A DNA stretch of 8,167 bases. Origin: an uncultured Anaerotruncus sp. (lineage in GTDB: Bacteria; Bacillota_A; Clostridia; Oscillospirales; CAG-272). The notes below the pieces were generated by a model that did not search any database, had not been told where the DNA came from, and was given only the letters and a program-made list of their open reading frames with translations. Below are positions 6,697 through 8,167 of this stretch, one piece after another. The translations under genes were made by a program, and so were the position numbers. Position 1 is the stretch's first letter. Each line of letters begins with the position of its first letter. The stretch covers positions 1 through 8,167 of the forward strand of contig CATYWI010000039.1 of assembly GCA_958414155.1 (NCBI GenBank). Reading direction: 5' to 3'.

Positions 6697-8167
6697 ATGG
6701 AAAACACCAGTCAGAGCGAACGTAAAAAAAGCGTGCTTGGCGCAATTGCGGCGAGCAAGCTGAGTGAAATGCTCAAAAATATAGATATAAGCTCGATCAA
6801 GGAGACGACCGGCGGGTATAATGCGCGTGCGCGTATACTTGCGCTCTTTGACATGGGAACGTTTGCCGAGACAGGTGCGTACATCGTCAGACGCGAGCCG
6901 GGGGAAGATCCCGCCGAGATGTTCTCGGGCGTGATAACGGGATACGGCGCGGTGAACGGGAGGCTCGTTTATGCTTTCGTTCAGGACAGCGCGCGAATGC
7001 GCGGTGCGTTTGACAGTACATCTGCCGGCAAGATCGCAGATCTTGTTCGTCTTGCCGCGCGCAACGGCGCTCCGGTCGTCGGTATATTTGACTCCTGCGG
7101 CGCGTCCATCTACGAAGGCGTGAGAGTCCTTGACGCTTACGGGGAGGTAATGAGGCAGATAAATGCCGTAAAGGGAACGATACCTCTTATCGCTCTCATT
7201 CCGGGCGTCTGCGGCGGCGGAATGGCGGCGCTCGCATCAACATTCGATTTTATTCTCACAGTGAGCGGACAAAGCGATTTTTACGTTTCGCCGCCCTTTA
7301 TCAGCGGCGAGGCGCCGTCCGACGGTACTTCGGTGGCGGATATCACTGTTGCCGATGAGGATGAGCTGTATCCGCGCACACGCGAATTGCTCTCATATTT
7401 GCCCTCAAACTGCAATGAGGGTGCAAGAATGTCGGATGCACCGGTTTTTGACCGTGACATTCCGACCGAATATCTTGCTTCGAAGGAATACGACGCGAAA
7501 AAGATCGTTGCATGTCTTTCGGACGGAGACAGATTTATTTCACTTGGCTCCGGTTCGGTACCTGAGCTTGTCTCGGGGCTGGCATACGTCGGAGGTATAG
7601 CCTGCGGTGTTCTTGCCAACGATCCGCGCGAACGCAGTGGAATGATGACCGCACGCGCGTGCCGACGTGCCGCAAGGCTTGTAAGGTTTTGTGACAGCTT
7701 CGGTCTGCCACTTATCGCGCTTGCAAATACAGCAGGATCATGCCCGGACGAGGCGGATTCTGCCGGATACGCCGAGGCTGTTGCAGGGCTTTATACGGCG
7801 CTGACGATTTCGGAAAATGCAAAGATAAGCGTTGTCACGGGCAACGCATACGGCATGGGCTTTACGCTGATGGCGTCAAAATCGGTCGGAGCCGACATCG
7901 CTTTTGCTATGCCTGACTCCTGCATCAGCCCAATGTCGCCCGAGGCATCTGTGGCTTTTGCCTGGAATGACCGCATATGCGACAATGATGTGACCGTGAC
8001 GCGGGAGCAGCTTGAGGCAGAATGGCGCTCAAGACTTGCTTCTCCGTGCGATGCGGCGCTCTGCGGTCAGATCGATGATATAATTCCCGCAGATGAGCTG
8101 CGTTTGCGCATCGTTTCTGCGGTGCGGATGCTGGCGGCAAAGTCGCGCAGCGTTCCGACACCGCGCC
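6697..8167 (+). CDS. Divergent acyl-CoA carboxyltransferase-domain protein, 3'-truncated
   Basis: The frame is open for 490 codons from ATG 6697 to the right edge, with no stop. GGAG (6687-6690) lies 6 nt before the ATG. The protein aligns by eye along the whole propionyl-CoA carboxylase beta / methylmalonyl-CoA decarboxylase alpha family (about 510-520 residues). ARARILALFD (43-52) matches the usual ARERIELLFD region. The family also shares the VITGYGAVNGRLVYAF core, DSCGASIYEG (132-141; usual form SGGARIQEG), the glycine-rich CGGG (172-175), ELLSYLPSN, ARLVRFCDSFGLPL, and AYGMG (384-388; usual AYGGA). The tail AAKSRSVPTPR resembles the family's near-terminal segment, so only about 10-20 residues are missing. 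Such subunits move CO2 between biotin and an acyl-CoA, often within sodium-pumping decarboxylases. Several conserved positions are changed, so activity and substrate are uncertain. It is the last visible gene of the operon. Confidence 0.85.
   Translation, partial: MENTSQSERKKSVLGAIAASKLSEMLKNIDISSIKETTGGYNARARILALFDMGTFAETGAYIVRREPGEDPAEMFSGVITGYGAVNGRLVYAFVQDSARMRGAFDSTSAGKIADLVRLAARNGAPVVGIFDSCGASIYEGVRVLDAYGEVMRQINAVKGTIPLIALIPGVCGGGMAALASTFDFILTVSGQSDFYVSPPFISGEAPSDGTSVADITVADEDELYPRTRELLSYLPSNCNEGARMSDAPVFDRDIPTEYLASKEYDAKKIVACLSDGDRFISLGSGSVPELVSGLAYVGGIACGVLANDPRERSGMMTARACRRAARLVRFCDSFGLPLIALANTAGSCPDEADSAGYAEAVAGLYTALTISENAKISVVTGNAYGMGFTLMASKSVGADIAFAMPDSCISPMSPEASVAFAWNDRICDNDVTVTREQLEAEWRSRLASPCDAALCGQIDDIIPADELRLRIVSAVRMLAAKSRSVPTPR

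Noticed and set aside
7281..7619. Minus-strand open frame of 112 codons near the right end
   Set aside because: It is antisense to the 490-codon carboxyltransferase frame, which has homology along its length; the translation is Ser/Pro-rich shadow sequence.

Overview
The window looks like a chromosomal segment of an anaerobic gut-type Firmicute, probably class Clostridia (Oscillospirales or a relative). This is inferred from tight operons, AGGA/GGAG-type ribosome binding sites, a sigma-A-type promoter, moderate GC content, and protein flavours: a secreted-type SGNH hydrolase, a Xer-like recombinase with a long N-terminal linker, a short MutS-family ATPase, and a methylmalonyl-CoA-decarboxylase-type carboxyltransferase. 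No 16S, tRNA or other marker is present to fix the lineage.

Layout: (1) 1-843 (+) is the 3' end of an SGNH/GDSL hydrolase whose N-terminus lies outside the window. (2) 844-940 is a convergent intergenic gap with two hairpins, both better formed as terminators for the minus strand. (3) 941-2164 (-) is a two-gene operon: a five-helix membrane protein of unknown function, then a HAD-superfamily phosphatase. It is driven by a clear promoter at 2203-2231 whose spacer carries a 15-nt palindrome. (4) 2165-2345 is a divergent intergenic region with a second, unrelated 15-nt palindrome nearer the rightward operon. (5) 2346-8167 (+) is a tightly packed run of five genes with gaps from -1 to 16 nt: tyrosine recombinase, MutS-like ATPase, Lrp/AsnC regulator, class I/II aminotransferase, and a carboxyltransferase that runs off the right edge. 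The last gene stays open for 490 codons and probably lacks only its extreme C-terminus.

How the genes may work together: the Lrp-type regulator and the aminotransferase overlap by one base and probably form a regulator-enzyme pair for amino acid metabolism. The carboxyltransferase could be the acyl-CoA (de)carboxylase subunit of a biotin-dependent, possibly sodium-pumping complex whose other subunits would lie downstream. The two DNA-acting proteins at the head of the operon (recombinase and MutS-like ATPase) have no obvious metabolic link. They may be together for housekeeping reasons or may be an undescribed pair. No CRISPR array, insertion sequence, prophage, tRNA or rRNA was seen.
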